DNA from: Flavobacterium profundi
Lineage (GTDB): Bacteria > Bacteroidota > Bacteroidia > Flavobacteriales > Flavobacteriaceae
Assembly (NCBI RefSeq): GCF_006491645.1
Contig: NZ_VDCZ01000008.1
Coordinates: 124,001-188,000 of the forward strand
DNA: 64,000 nt
Direction of reading: 5' to 3'
Part shown: positions 9,367 to 18,992 of the stretch, one piece after another
How the letters are laid out: each line of letters begins with the position of its first letter
Numbering within the stretch: the stretch's first letter is position 1
The notes under the pieces: model-generated
Told to the model about the DNA's origin: nothing
Databases searched by the model: none
What the model saw: only the letters and a program-made list of their open reading frames with translations
Made by a program: the position numbers and the translations under genes

Positions 9367-9374
9367 CAAAGATA
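9367..9374 (-). promoter_or_regulatory. Candidate -7 element (TATCTTTG) for thiL
   Basis: TAnnTTTG match on the minus strand, 13 bp before the thiL start codon. No clear -33 box. Confidence 0.4.
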
Positions 9375-9436
9375 GTATTATTTGAAGTAATCGTTTGTTA
9401 TGGCGAATAGGAAATGTTACTGTACTTGTAAAGAAA

Positions 9437-9916
9437 TTACAAGTCTAATTCTTGAAGTTTGTCATAAATAAGGTAACTTTCGTATCCTCTTCGTAAAAAG
9501 TAATCAACAAATTTTTTGTTTTTTTTAGGTCCTTTTCTTTCTTTTAGGTTTAACCAATGTTTTTCAGCAAGGGAATTAAAGTGACTCACATACTTCTCTT
9601 CATCAATTTCTTGTAAGGCTAACTCAATGATTTTTGAAGAAATATTTCTAAATTTTAATTCGTTTTTAATTCGCAGTTTACCCCAACTCTTATAGTTGTG
9701 CTTTCCTCTAGTAAAACTTTTAGCAAAACGCTCTTCATTGATGTAGTTATTTTCAATTAAATGAATCAGGATTTTCTCTTTTTCAATTGAACTCACTCGG
9801 TAGGAAAAAATCTTTTCTTCCACTTCTTTATAACAACGCTCTTGGTAGGAACAATAATACTCCATTTTTGTAAGAATATCTTGTAATGAGAGGGTTAGCG
9901 AATTGTTTTGGTTCAA
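9437..9916 (-). CDS. recX: Regulatory protein RecX
   Basis: RecX-family modulator of RecA filaments, 159 aa and mostly alpha-helical as expected. The three-helix repeats are recognisable: KILIHLIENNYINEERFAKS at about 48-67, KSWGKLRIKNELKFRNIS near 76-93, and the C-terminal KKNKKFVDYFLRRGYESYLI near 131-150. The ENNYINEERFA and the RRGYESYLI blocks are family signatures. recA itself is not in the window. The upstream 113-bp gap is shared with the divergent T9SS gene at 10030. Confidence 0.9.
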   Translation of the reverse strand: MNQNNSLTLSLQDILTKMEYYCSYQERCYKEVEEKIFSYRVSSIEKEKILIHLIENNYINEERFAKSFTRGKHNYKSWGKLRIKNELKFRNISSKIIELALQEIDEEKYVSHFNSLAEKHWLNLKERKGPKKNKKFVDYFLRRGYESYLIYDKLQELDL

Positions 9917-9968
9917 AGTCTTAACGATTTAGTAAAGTAAATTTTGAACAAAAATACGTATTATTAAA

Positions 9969-9976
9969 TATTTTTG
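9969..9976 (+). promoter_or_regulatory. Candidate promoter (-7 TATTTTTG) for the T9SS gene at 10030
   Basis: TAnnTTTG match. A TTTG at 9943-9946 is upstream with a 22-bp spacer, slightly longer than the usual ~19. It would give a leader of about 45 nt that contains the twin TATTAACCAA repeats. Confidence 0.45.
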
Positions 9977-9999
9977 TCTACTTTTAAAAGCTATTTTGT

Positions 10000-10030
10000 T
10001 ATTAACCAAATCTTTAAAGCTATTAACCAA
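10000..10030 (+). repeat. Direct repeat TATTAACCAA x2, 21 bp apart, in a T9SS gene leader
   Basis: The 10-mer occurs at 10000-10009 and 10021-10030; the second copy ends on the A of the start codon. The 21-bp period is two helical turns. The same 10-mer is in the leader of the next gene (14786-14795). Confidence 0.6.
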
Positions 10031-13000
10031 TGAAGCTAAGATTACTATTAATTACCCTTTTTATGGGGTATTTTGCGTGCGCGCAAGGTTTAGAAGATTT
10101 CTCAAATATCCCCACTGCTAGTTCAGGAACTTATTTGTCTAGAACATGGACTGGAACAGATGGTGTTACTTGGAATGCTACTGCTGCAAGAACAGATCAA
10201 ACGTTAAATGGAAAAGCAATTTGTACAAGCGGTTCAGGTTCAGTAACTTCACCAACATATGCTGGTGGAATGGGTGTTTTAAATTTTTCATATGTACGTG
10301 CCTTTACAGGAACTGGTTCGAGAAGTATTCAAGTATGGGTAAATGGATCTCAAATTGGAGCAACAATAACTGTTTCTCCAACTTCTGATGTTGTAGCTAC
10401 CTATAGTCAACCCATTAATGTATCCGGAAATGTTGTTTTAGAATTACGAACTTCAGGGAATCAAATTAAAATTGATGATATTTCATGGACTACGTTTTCT
10501 GCTTGTTCCCCACCAGCAGATCCATCTGGAAGTATTTCAATCACTGCTGGTTGTGGTTCCTCAAGTTTATCCTATTCTTCACCAAGTGCCACAGCTTATT
10601 GGCAAACTAGTGCTACAGGAACAGATACTTCTTTTCCAACAACCTCTTCTTACACTGCGACTGCTTCTGGAACGTATTATGTAAGAGTATTTAACGGTTC
10701 TTGTTGGTCCACAAATGCTGTTTCACAGTCCGTTTCAATTGTAAATTCAGTATCAATAACTACACAACCTACCAATCAAGCAAGCACTACTGGAGCTACA
10801 GCAACATTTACTGTTGCAGCTAGCAATGTTGCTTCTTATCAATGGCAAGTCTCAACCAATGGAGGTAGTTCTTGGTCTAATGTGGGGACAAGTTCAAATA
10901 GTTACACTACACCTGCAACAACTTTGACTATGAATGGTTATTTGTATCGTGTTTTAGTTTCTGGAACAGCTCCATGTGGCGCTGTAACCTCTTCTGAAGC
11001 TACTTTAACGGTTACTACTGGGCCTTGTTTAAGTCAATTGACTTTTTCGAGTGCACCTTCAGGCTGGTTAGAAAATTCTATTTCTTATTCTGGTGGAGAG
11101 GCTGTTTTTGGTGCTACTACAGGTGACTTAACTACAGTGTCTTTATCGAATCCTACTTCATTGACTTTTGATTTAAGAAGAACCACTAATACAAGTGCTA
11201 AGGATTTAATCATAGAGGTTTCAACAACAACTCAAACGGGAACTTTTACAACAGTAACTACTTATAATTTAGGTAATACTACAAGTGGAGGTACTACTTC
11301 TTGTACTGTAGATTTATCTTCTTATACTGCTTTTTCAACAGTTTATATACGATTTAGGAAGGTTTCTTCCACAACTTCTCCTTGGTACATTCAAAATGTG
11401 AATGTTTTTTGTGGAACACCACCTTCTGGTCCAGAAATTAATGTAACAGGTAATGGTATTACTATTGTAGATGGTGACACTTCTCCCTCTTCAACTGACA
11501 ATACTAATTTTGGAAGTGTACTAATAAGTACTAATATCGTACAAACCTTTGTAATTCAAAACTTAGGTACAACGGATTTAAATTTATCTTTGCCTATTAC
11601 TTTGTCAGATACATCTCTTCCTCAGGAATTTATAATTACCCAACCTTCAGTAAGTACTATTGCTGCGGGTGGTTCAATATCCTTTACCGTTACTTTTAAC
11701 AGTGCTGTTGCAGGATTGTTTACCAATACTATAAATATCTCAAACTCAGATACTGATGAGTCGTTATACAACTTTGATATTTTAGCAATAGCTTCAAATT
11801 CAGCGAGTGGAGGAACTACTTTTAGACCGGGAGAGTTAATATTTACGGGTTATGACGGACAAATTAATGGAAGTGGAGCGGAAGATGAATATTTAGTCGC
11901 AACTTTAGTAGATATTTTACCAGGAACTGTATTTTCAATTGTAAACTCTAGGTATGAAGCTGGTGCCGCAGCTGGTGTGAGAACCAATAAATGGGGAGGC
12001 GGAGGAGACGATCCTAGTGAATCTCCCTATCAAGCTGATATTACGTATAATGGCAGTACTTCAATTCCTGCTGGTTCTGTTTTACAAATTATTACTAATG
12101 GCACTGCAAATTGGTTTGGAACTATTAATGTAATTACCAATAATGTTTCTAGTAATAGAACTTCAGATTTTTCTGGTAGTGTTTTAGGAGGAACATTTTT
12201 AACACCAAATATTTCTACAAGTTCTCCTGATCAAATGTATTTAGTACAAGGAAGTTTTACATCTGATGGAACTATTGATGCCAATCAAGCAAACTATTAC
12301 TTATCGGGTACCTTGTTGCATGGATTGACAAATAGGGCCGCTTGGGTGCCTTTAGCAAATGCCTGTAGTGGTTCTAGTGCAACTACTTCTGCAAACCCAA
12401 GGGAGTCAAGATTACCTGCTGCATTAACTTGTTTTAATGTAGAAAGTATTAGTACAAGTTCTGTAAGTGGGTATTATGAAAATGATAAAGAACATGGAAC
12501 AGCTTCAATTTATCAAATAATTAATGCTGTAGCAGATGTTTCCAATAATTGGACTTTAGGAACTGGAAGGTATAATTTGAATCCGACGAATGTAGTTGCT
12601 ACTAGTGCTGGTAGAACTTTTGTGATTGGGCCAAGTAATCCTTCAGGTCAATGGGTTGGTGATGTAGATACGAATTGGTTTAATTGTGCGAACTGGTCAG
12701 GATTAGCTGTTCCAGATGTAAATACTGATGTGATTATTACTTCTTCTGCAACTAATGTAGCTAGAGTTGATTATACAGCAGCGTATTCAGATATTTATAC
12801 TGATTTAGCAGTTTGTAACGATATTTCAATTTTAGGGAGTAAATTAGAAATTTTGGCAAGCAATAACAATGTTTTAGAAGTTTTTGGAGATTTATTAATT
12901 GATACTTCTGGAGTTTTAGATATGGATGATTCTAACTCGGGTACAACAGATGGGCGGCTTCTTTTACATGGAAATTGGACGAATAACCTAACCAATGATG

Positions 13001-14670
13001 CTTTCGAAGAAGGTAATGGAACTGTTGTATTTAAAGGGGTAACAGACCAAGTAATCAATACGGTTGCTCCAGAAGGAACTGAAGTTTTTTACGATGTGGT
13101 TTTAAATAATAACTTTACAACTAGTGTTTCCAATAATTTAATTGCTTCAGGTGATTTACATGTTGAGGTTGGAAAAATGGTAACTGTAAGTGCAGATGAT
13201 TATATTCAAGTTAATAATGATTTAACAGTTGATGGAAACGTAACTGTTTTAAATGATGGTTCTTTAATTCAAGTTAATGATGCTGGTGTAAATACAGGAA
13301 ACATCAACTATGAGAGATCTACAACGGGTAGTTCCTTAGATTATGTATATTGGTCTTCGCCAACAGAGTCTAGTAGTACACCAACTAGCGGTTATGTGTA
13401 TATATGGAATCCAACTCAGCCTAATCCAAATGGAGGTTATGGGTATTGGAACCTTGCTTTAGGAACTTCCATGGATGCTGGAAAAGGTTATATTATGAGA
13501 GATGTTTTTTCAAGAACATTTACTGGAGTGGCAAGAAATGGAATCATTGCAGTGCCAATTGAAAGAGCAGATTATACTGGAACAGATTATTCTGGGAATA
13601 ATGGTGTAACCATCACTAATTTAGACGATAATTTAAATTTAGTTGGTAATCCTTACCCATCTTCAATAAATGCAATAGATTTTCTTCTGGCTAACCCTAA
13701 CATTGAAGGAGCAGTAAGAATTTGGACACATGGAATAACACCTTCAACAAGTATTCAAAATCCGTTTTATGGATCATATCAGGCTAATTACTCAATTAAT
13801 GATTATGTAATATATAACAGTACAGGAGCAAGTTTTGGTCCAAGTACCTTTAATGGTATGATAGCAGGTGGTCAAGGTTTTTTTACAATTATGAATGATG
13901 GTGTAGCTGCAGCTGAAACAATTGTTTTTAATAATTCTATGAGAGATAAAGCTTATGATAATAGTCAGTTTTATCGAACGGCATCGGGATCAGTTTCTAA
14001 CAAGCATAGAATATGGTTGGAATTAAAAACAGATGTTAATCAATCTGCTAAAACTCTTGTCGGGTATGTTGAGGGTGCAACAATGGGTAGAGATAGAATG
14101 TTTGATGCTGTAGCTTTAGAAGCTACGCAAGCTTCAATTTATTCCATAATAGAAGGGAAAAACATGAATATTCAAGGAAGATTTCCTTTTAATGATGACG
14201 ATATTGTTTCTTTAGGTGTTAAAATAACCAAAAACGGAAACAATACTATTGGAATTTTCGCTTTAGATGGTCTTTTTTCTGATCAAGATATTTTTCTGGA
14301 AGATTTGTATTTACATGTTATGCATAATTTGAAAACAGCACCTTATACATTTGATGCTCCAAAAGGAATTTTTAATGACCGATTTGTATTGCGATTTAAG
14401 AATACTAGTACCTTATCTGATGAATTAATTCTATCTGATACTAATCTTGTTGAAATACATACAGGTTCGTTTATCGAAATAAAATCAACTTCAAAAAGTA
14501 ATATTAAATCTATAATAATTTATGATATCTTAGCTCGAAAGATAGTTGATGAAGAAAATATCAATCAAAGAGAAGTAATGATACAAGCGCTCAATAGAAA
14601 TAGTGCACCAATAATTGTGTTAATTGAATTAGAAGACGGGTATAAAGTATCCAAAAAAATTATATTTTAA
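10030..14670 (+). CDS. Large secreted multidomain protein with T9SS type C (ChiA-like) sorting tail
   Basis: 1546-aa surface or secreted protein. A signal peptide (MKLRLLLITLFMGYFACAQ, 1-19) is followed by several beta-sandwich modules. There is an anchor-type domain (20-160), an Ig-like domain with YQWQVSTNGGSSW (about 265-280), a choice-of-anchor D-like domain starting at GPEINVTGNGI (467), and a lamin-tail-like domain from FRPGELIFTGYDG (598). A beta-helix-like region starts near QWVGDVDTNW (874). The last ~440 residues resemble the C-terminus of the neighbouring gene at 14803 (LVGNPYPSSINAIDF against LLGNPYASPIDADRF) and end in VSKKIIF, typical of type C T9SS tails such as that of ChiA. 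No catalytic motif is seen. Likely exported across the outer membrane by T9SS; the ligand is unknown. Confidence 0.85.
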   Translation: MKLRLLLITLFMGYFACAQGLEDFSNIPTASSGTYLSRTWTGTDGVTWNATAARTDQTLNGKAICTSGSGSVTSPTYAGGMGVLNFSYVRAFTGTGSRSIQVWVNGSQIGATITVSPTSDVVATYSQPINVSGNVVLELRTSGNQIKIDDISWTTFSACSPPADPSGSISITAGCGSSSLSYSSPSATAYWQTSATGTDTSFPTTSSYTATASGTYYVRVFNGSCWSTNAVSQSVSIVNSVSITTQPTNQASTTGATATFTVAASNVASYQWQVSTNGGSSWSNVGTSSNSYTTPATTLTMNGYLYRVLVSGTAPCGAVTSSEATLTVTTGPCLSQLTFSSAPSGWLENSISYSGGEAVFGATTGDLTTVSLSNPTSLTFDLRRTTNTSAKDLIIEVSTTTQTGTFTTVTTYNLGNTTSGGTTSCTVDLSSYTAFSTVYIRFRKVSSTTSPWYIQNVNVFCGTPPSGPEINVTGNGITIVDGDTSPSSTDNTNFGSVLISTNIVQTFVIQNLGTTDLNLSLPITLSDTSLPQEFIITQPSVSTIAAGGSISFTVTFNSAVAGLFTNTINISNSDTDESLYNFDILAIASNSASGGTTFRPGELIFTGYDGQINGSGAEDEYLVATLVDILPGTVFSIVNSRYEAGAAAGVRTNKWGGGGDDPSESPYQADITYNGSTSIPAGSVLQIITNGTANWFGTINVITNNVSSNRTSDFSGSVLGGTFLTPNISTSSPDQMYLVQGSFTSDGTIDANQANYYLSGTLLHGLTNRAAWVPLANACSGSSATTSANPRESRLPAALTCFNVESISTSSVSGYYENDKEHGTASIYQIINAVADVSNNWTLGTGRYNLNPTNVVATSAGRTFVIGPSNPSGQWVGDVDTNWFNCANWSGLAVPDVNTDVIITSSATNVARVDYTAAYSDIYTDLAVCNDISILGSKLEILASNNNVLEVFGDLLIDTSGVLDMDDSNSGTTDGRLLLHGNWTNNLTNDAFEEGNGTVVFKGVTDQVINTVAPEGTEVFYDVVLNNNFTTSVSNNLIASGDLHVEVGKMVTVSADDYIQVNNDLTVDGNVTVLNDGSLIQVNDAGVNTGNINYERSTTGSSLDYVYWSSPTESSSTPTSGYVYIWNPTQPNPNGGYGYWNLALGTSMDAGKGYIMRDVFSRTFTGVARNGIIAVPIERADYTGTDYSGNNGVTITNLDDNLNLVGNPYPSSINAIDFLLANPNIEGAVRIWTHGITPSTSIQNPFYGSYQANYSINDYVIYNSTGASFGPSTFNGMIAGGQGFFTIMNDGVAAAETIVFNNSMRDKAYDNSQFYRTASGSVSNKHRIWLELKTDVNQSAKTLVGYVEGATMGRDRMFDAVALEATQASIYSIIEGKNMNIQGRFPFNDDDIVSLGVKITKNGNNTIGIFALDGLFSDQDIFLEDLYLHVMHNLKTAPYTFDAPKGIFNDRFVLRFKNTSTLSDELILSDTNLVEIHTGSFIEIKSTSKSNIKSIIIYDILARKIVDEENINQREVMIQALNRNSAPIIVLIELEDGYKVSKKIIF

Positions 14671-14691
14671 ATTTTCTTACAAAAATGAATC

Positions 14692-14719
14692 AAAAAAACT
14701 GCTAAATGGCAGTTTTTTT
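14692..14719 (+). terminator. Intrinsic terminator after the 10030 gene
   Basis: 11-bp perfect stem (14692-14702 with 14709-14719), 6-nt loop, ending in seven T. Confidence 0.8.
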
Positions 14720-14751
14720 CGTTTAAATGTAAAAAATATGCTAAATAATTT

Positions 14752-14759
14752 TATATTTG
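14752..14759 (+). promoter_or_regulatory. Candidate -7 element (TATATTTG) for the metalloprotease gene at 14803
   Basis: TAnnTTTG match about 43 bp before the ATG. The -33 region is poor. Confidence 0.5.
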
Positions 14760-14762
14760 TTG

Positions 14763-14795
14763 CATTAACCGAGTAGAAAATTACCTATTAACCAA
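14763..14795 (+). repeat. Twin ATTAACC repeats in the metalloprotease leader
   Basis: ATTAACC occurs at 14764-14770 and 14787-14793 (23 bp apart). The second is part of TATTAACCAA (14786-14795), identical to the repeat before the gene at 10030. Confidence 0.55.
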
Positions 14796-14802
14796 CCAAT
14801 AA

Positions 14803-17800
14803 ATGAAAAAAATTTTACTTTCATTGACACTACTTTTCTCTATTTTGAACGGTTTTTCACAAAAACAGAATGGATGGAAAAAAGTAGATAAACTATCCTT
14901 CTTAGATAACCATGAAATAAGAAGGTCGTCCTTGCCTTTAGAATACGAATTGTTTGAATTCGATTATCAAATCTTTAAATCTAGCTTGATAAATGTCCCG
15001 AAAAGAGAATCTTTAGCTGGAATTTCAAATGAAATTGTTTCTATTCCAAATCCTAAGGGTTTCATAGAGCAATATCGAATCGTGGAAGCTTCTAATTTTG
15101 AAGACGAATTGCAAAATAAATTTCCTGAAATTAGATCTTATTCAGGACAGGGAGTAAATAATCCTTCCAATACAATCCGATTTAGTGTTTCGCCCTATAA
15201 TGGGATAAGTGCAATTATTCGTTCGGGTTCAGAACAAACTACTTATATTATAGATCCATTATCAATGGATTATAAAACCTGTATCGTTTTTGATAGAGCA
15301 AAATCAAAAAAGGCTGAAGGAGAATTTATCTGTACCACAGAAGAAGCAATTCAAAGAGTGGGTAATCCTAATGAAATGGAGAGTTCTTTCTTGAGAGATG
15401 CAGACGATTCTAATCTAAGAGTATTTAGAATGGCTCAATCTTGTACAGGTGAATATGCAAATTATTTTGGAGCAACAAGTGCAGCACAAGTAAACTTAGT
15501 CTTAGCTGCTTTTAATGCAACCTATACACGTGTAAATGCTATTTTTGAAGCCGACTTTAATTGTACAATGCAATTAATAGCAACCACTACAAATGTTATT
15601 TATTACAATGCAGGCTCAGATCCATATTCAGACTCTGCTAATATGAGTAATTGGAATTCACAATTACAATCTACATTAACAAGTGTTATTGGAAGTGCTA
15701 ATTATGACATCGGCCATCTTTTTGGTGCAGATGGTGGTGGTGGGAATGCAGGTTGTATTGGTTGTGTATGCGGTACTTCTACTCAAGCTTGGACAAGTAA
15801 TGGTTCTGGTAAAGGAAGTGGATATACCTCTCCTGCTGATGGTATTCCATATGGAGATAATTTTGATGTAGATTATGTGGCTCATGAAATTGGACATCAA
15901 CTAGGTGGAAATCATACTTTTTCAATGAGCACTGAAAATAATTCGGTTAACATGGAGCCAGGTTCAGGAGTAACGATTATGGGTTATGCTGGGATTACAG
16001 GTGCAACAGATGTAGCCAATCATTCTATTCCTATTTTTCATGCAGGTTCAATTCAACAAATAACCACGAATATAAAAAGTAAATCGTGTCCTTCAATTGT
16101 ACCTCTTTCTAATGCTGTACCAGTACCAACCGCTCCAGCTACAAAAACTTTACCTAGAGGTACTGCCTTTAAATTGATTGGTTCAGCTACAGATGCAAAC
16201 TCAGGAGATGTTTTGTCCTATTGTTGGGAGCAAGTAGATGACGCAACAACTGTTGGTGCAGCAGCTTCTTATCCTACAGAAACTAAAACAAATGGTCCCA
16301 ACTTCCGCTCTTTTATGCCAAGTAATGTTGGGATAAGATATTTTCCAAGAATGCAAGACCATGTGGCAAAAGGTGTAGCTGGAAATCAATGGGAAATAAT
16401 ACCAAATGACGCTACTGCGAATAGAACTTTAAATTTCAGAATGACTGTTAGAGACAACAGGCCTGGAGGGGGAAATAATAAAGGCGTAAATACTGCGGTT
16501 ACTTTCGACAGAACTAAAGGTCCGTTTTTAATAACTTCACAAAATACAACGGGAATTAGTTATACGCAAGGTTCCACTCAAACAGTAACTTGGTCGGTAA
16601 ACGGAACCAATACCATGACAGGTGCTTCTAATGTGAATATTAAACTTTCTACAGATGGCGGACAAACCTATCCTATTACTTTAGTAAGTAATACGGCTAA
16701 TGATGGTAGTCAAAATATTACGATTCCTAATGTGGCTGCACCATTTTGTAGAATTTTAATTGAACCTACAGGAAATGATTTTTATGCAATAAATACAAAA
16801 GATTTTGCAATCGGATATGTAGTGAATTATGCGTGTAATACCTATACTAGAACCTTAACTAGTGGAAATACAATTACTACACAAAATCCATTGGCTTATC
16901 AGAATTTTTCTTTAAATGTACCTGATAATGTAACTATAACTGATGTGAATGTGTCTTCAAATATAACACATTCTAGAAGAAACCATTTATATGCTGCAAT
17001 TCAGAGTCCGAATGGAACTTTTGTGCCTTTGTTTCAAGATGGTGGATGTGGAAATACAATTTCAGATTTAACTGGAACTTGGGATAGTGATTCCGTTAAT
17101 CCTCCAGCTTGTGGTGCATCTGGTAATTTTGGAACCATGAGACCTGTAGGAGATTTGTATCTTTTTAATGGAGAATCATCTCAGGGGAACTGGTATTTTA
17201 GGGTAGCTGATGTTACTACAGGTAGAGACGGAACATTAAATAGTTTCCAAATACAAATTTGTTACATTACAAGTATTACAGAATCTCCTAATGCGTGTGG
17301 AGTTATTACTACAACATGGAATGGTACTTCCTGGTCAAATGGTGTGCCTATCAAGAATGTAGCAGCCATTATTAATGGAGATTATACTTCAACTGCAGAT
17401 TTAGAAGCTTGTTCTTTAACTATTGGTTCTGGAGCAAATGTTGTCATCAATTCTGGACATACTTTAACCATTACTAATGAGGTAAATGTTGCTGCTGGTG
17501 GTTCTTTAACAGTTAATAATAATGCAGCTTTAAAACAAATTAATGGAGAAGCAAGTAATACAGGGAATATAGTTGTTAAAAGAAATTCTGCACCAATGAT
17601 TCGTTTGGATTATACAGCATGGGCTTCTCCTGTTATTGGACAACAATTATTAGCGTTTTCACCTAATACAATTACTACTCGTTTTTACGAATATTTGTAT
17701 ACAGGAACAACAACGCCAACCGCATATCAATCTGTAAATCCAACTACAAATTTTGCAACAGGTAAAGGATATATGATTCGAGTAGATAATAATTGGTCTG

Positions 17801-18891
17801 CAATAACTGCTGCTTCTTATAACGGGCAATTTACAGGAGTACCTTTTAATGGTAATTTGACTGTAGGTTTAGGAAAAGGATATAACTTATTAGGAAATCC
17901 TTATGCATCTCCAATAGATGCGGATCGATTCTTACAAGATAATGCAACGACTGTTGGAGCACTTTATTTTTGGACACATACAGTCGCAGCAAGTGGAGGC
18001 GTTTATCCAGTTAATAATTATGCTTCCTACACTACTTTAGGAGGAACTGCTGCTGCTGCTGGAGGGCAAACACCTAACGGTAAAATTCAAACAGGACAAG
18101 GGTTTTATGTAAGAGCATATGATTTTGGAAATGCTGCTTTTACTAATGCACAACGTGTAAACGCAACTACGAGTACACAATATTTTAGAACCACAAGAGA
18201 AGAAAATAATACAACACCTGAAACGCATCGTTTTTGGTTGAACTTAAACAGTACTTCAGAAGCTTTTAATCAAATTCTAGTAGGTTATAAAGATGGAGCT
18301 ACCAATGGTGTGGATAATTTAATTGATGGTAAAATGTTAGATACAGCTAATACTACTTATATCTACAGTATTATTAACGATAATGAATATGTAATTCAAG
18401 GAAAAGGATTGCCATTTGAGGATACAGATAGTGTGGCTTTAGGTTTGAAAGCTGGAGTATCAGGCAGTTATACGATAAGTTTAGAAACTATGGACGGCTT
18501 GTTTGCAACTCAAAATATTTATTTAAGAGATGCTTATACAAATACAATTCATGACTTAAAACTAGCTTCTTATGCTTTTACTACTCAAGCTGGTGCTTTT
18601 ACCGATCGTTTTTCAATTGTGTATAGAGAGAGTACTTTAGATACTTCAACTTTTGTGAACGATGCAGCAATTGTTGTTTATTCGCAAGAGCAATCCATTG
18701 TTATAGATTCAGGAAAAGAAATGATTAAGAAAGTAAGTGTTTTAGATGTATTAGGTAGAACGCTTTTTGAAAGCCCTTCTTTAAATCAAAACACATTTGC
18801 TATAACTTCTCTTGCATCGACAAATCAAGCTTTATTTGTTAGAGTAACTTTAACAAATGGACAAGTGATTAATAAGAAAATTATATTTTAG
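14803..18891 (+). CDS. Reprolysin-like zinc metalloprotease with P domain and T9SS type C tail
   Basis: Secreted metzincin of 1362 aa. Signal peptide 1-20 (MKKILLSLTLLFSILNGFSQ) is followed by a propeptide of about 200 residues. The catalytic domain carries the zinc motif HEIGHQLGGNH (His361, Glu362, His365, His371) and a downstream Met-turn TIMGYAG. A proprotein-convertase P domain spans about 677-822, starting ACNTYTRTLTSG and including SPNGTFVPLFQDGG. The C-terminal ~400 residues match those of the protein at 10030 and end in NKKIIF, a ChiA-like type C sorting signal. The catalytic half is paralogous to the gene at 22987. It probably degrades extracellular protein; the substrate is unknown. 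It lies between two terminators, so it is monocistronic. Confidence 0.92.
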   Translation: MKKILLSLTLLFSILNGFSQKQNGWKKVDKLSFLDNHEIRRSSLPLEYELFEFDYQIFKSSLINVPKRESLAGISNEIVSIPNPKGFIEQYRIVEASNFEDELQNKFPEIRSYSGQGVNNPSNTIRFSVSPYNGISAIIRSGSEQTTYIIDPLSMDYKTCIVFDRAKSKKAEGEFICTTEEAIQRVGNPNEMESSFLRDADDSNLRVFRMAQSCTGEYANYFGATSAAQVNLVLAAFNATYTRVNAIFEADFNCTMQLIATTTNVIYYNAGSDPYSDSANMSNWNSQLQSTLTSVIGSANYDIGHLFGADGGGGNAGCIGCVCGTSTQAWTSNGSGKGSGYTSPADGIPYGDNFDVDYVAHEIGHQLGGNHTFSMSTENNSVNMEPGSGVTIMGYAGITGATDVANHSIPIFHAGSIQQITTNIKSKSCPSIVPLSNAVPVPTAPATKTLPRGTAFKLIGSATDANSGDVLSYCWEQVDDATTVGAAASYPTETKTNGPNFRSFMPSNVGIRYFPRMQDHVAKGVAGNQWEIIPNDATANRTLNFRMTVRDNRPGGGNNKGVNTAVTFDRTKGPFLITSQNTTGISYTQGSTQTVTWSVNGTNTMTGASNVNIKLSTDGGQTYPITLVSNTANDGSQNITIPNVAAPFCRILIEPTGNDFYAINTKDFAIGYVVNYACNTYTRTLTSGNTITTQNPLAYQNFSLNVPDNVTITDVNVSSNITHSRRNHLYAAIQSPNGTFVPLFQDGGCGNTISDLTGTWDSDSVNPPACGASGNFGTMRPVGDLYLFNGESSQGNWYFRVADVTTGRDGTLNSFQIQICYITSITESPNACGVITTTWNGTSWSNGVPIKNVAAIINGDYTSTADLEACSLTIGSGANVVINSGHTLTITNEVNVAAGGSLTVNNNAALKQINGEASNTGNIVVKRNSAPMIRLDYTAWASPVIGQQLLAFSPNTITTRFYEYLYTGTTTPTAYQSVNPTTNFATGKGYMIRVDNNWSAITAASYNGQFTGVPFNGNLTVGLGKGYNLLGNPYASPIDADRFLQDNATTVGALYFWTHTVAASGGVYPVNNYASYTTLGGTAAAAGGQTPNGKIQTGQGFYVRAYDFGNAAFTNAQRVNATTSTQYFRTTREENNTTPETHRFWLNLNSTSEAFNQILVGYKDGATNGVDNLIDGKMLDTANTTYIYSIINDNEYVIQGKGLPFEDTDSVALGLKAGVSGSYTISLETMDGLFATQNIYLRDAYTNTIHDLKLASYAFTTQAGAFTDRFSIVYRESTLDTSTFVNDAAIVVYSQEQSIVIDSGKEMIKKVSVLDVLGRTLFESPSLNQNTFAITSLASTNQALFVRVTLTNGQVINKKIIF

Positions 18892-18910
18892 ATTTTTATT
18901 GAGAATAACG

Positions 18911-18946
18911 AAATGAGTTGTCAGAAATGGCAACTCATTTTTTTTG
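18911..18946 (+). terminator. Intrinsic terminator after the metalloprotease gene
   Basis: 10-bp perfect stem (18911-18920 with 18931-18940) around a 10-nt loop, followed by a T run to 18945. Confidence 0.8.
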
Positions 18947-18962
18947 TAATTATATTATTTTG

Positions 18963-18970
18963 TAACTTTG
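18963..18970 (+). promoter_or_regulatory. Candidate -7 element (TAACTTTG) for the dipeptidase gene
   Basis: TAnnTTTG match 22 bp before the ATG. The TTTG at 18943-18946 is only 16 bp upstream and overlaps the terminator tail. Confidence 0.45.
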
Positions 18971-18992
18971 GTTTACAAACCAATAAAAAAGA

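Noticed and set aside
15676..15900. Frames around the metzincin motif (both strands) as possible small genes
   Set aside because: Low-complexity shadows of the metalloprotease coding sequence.
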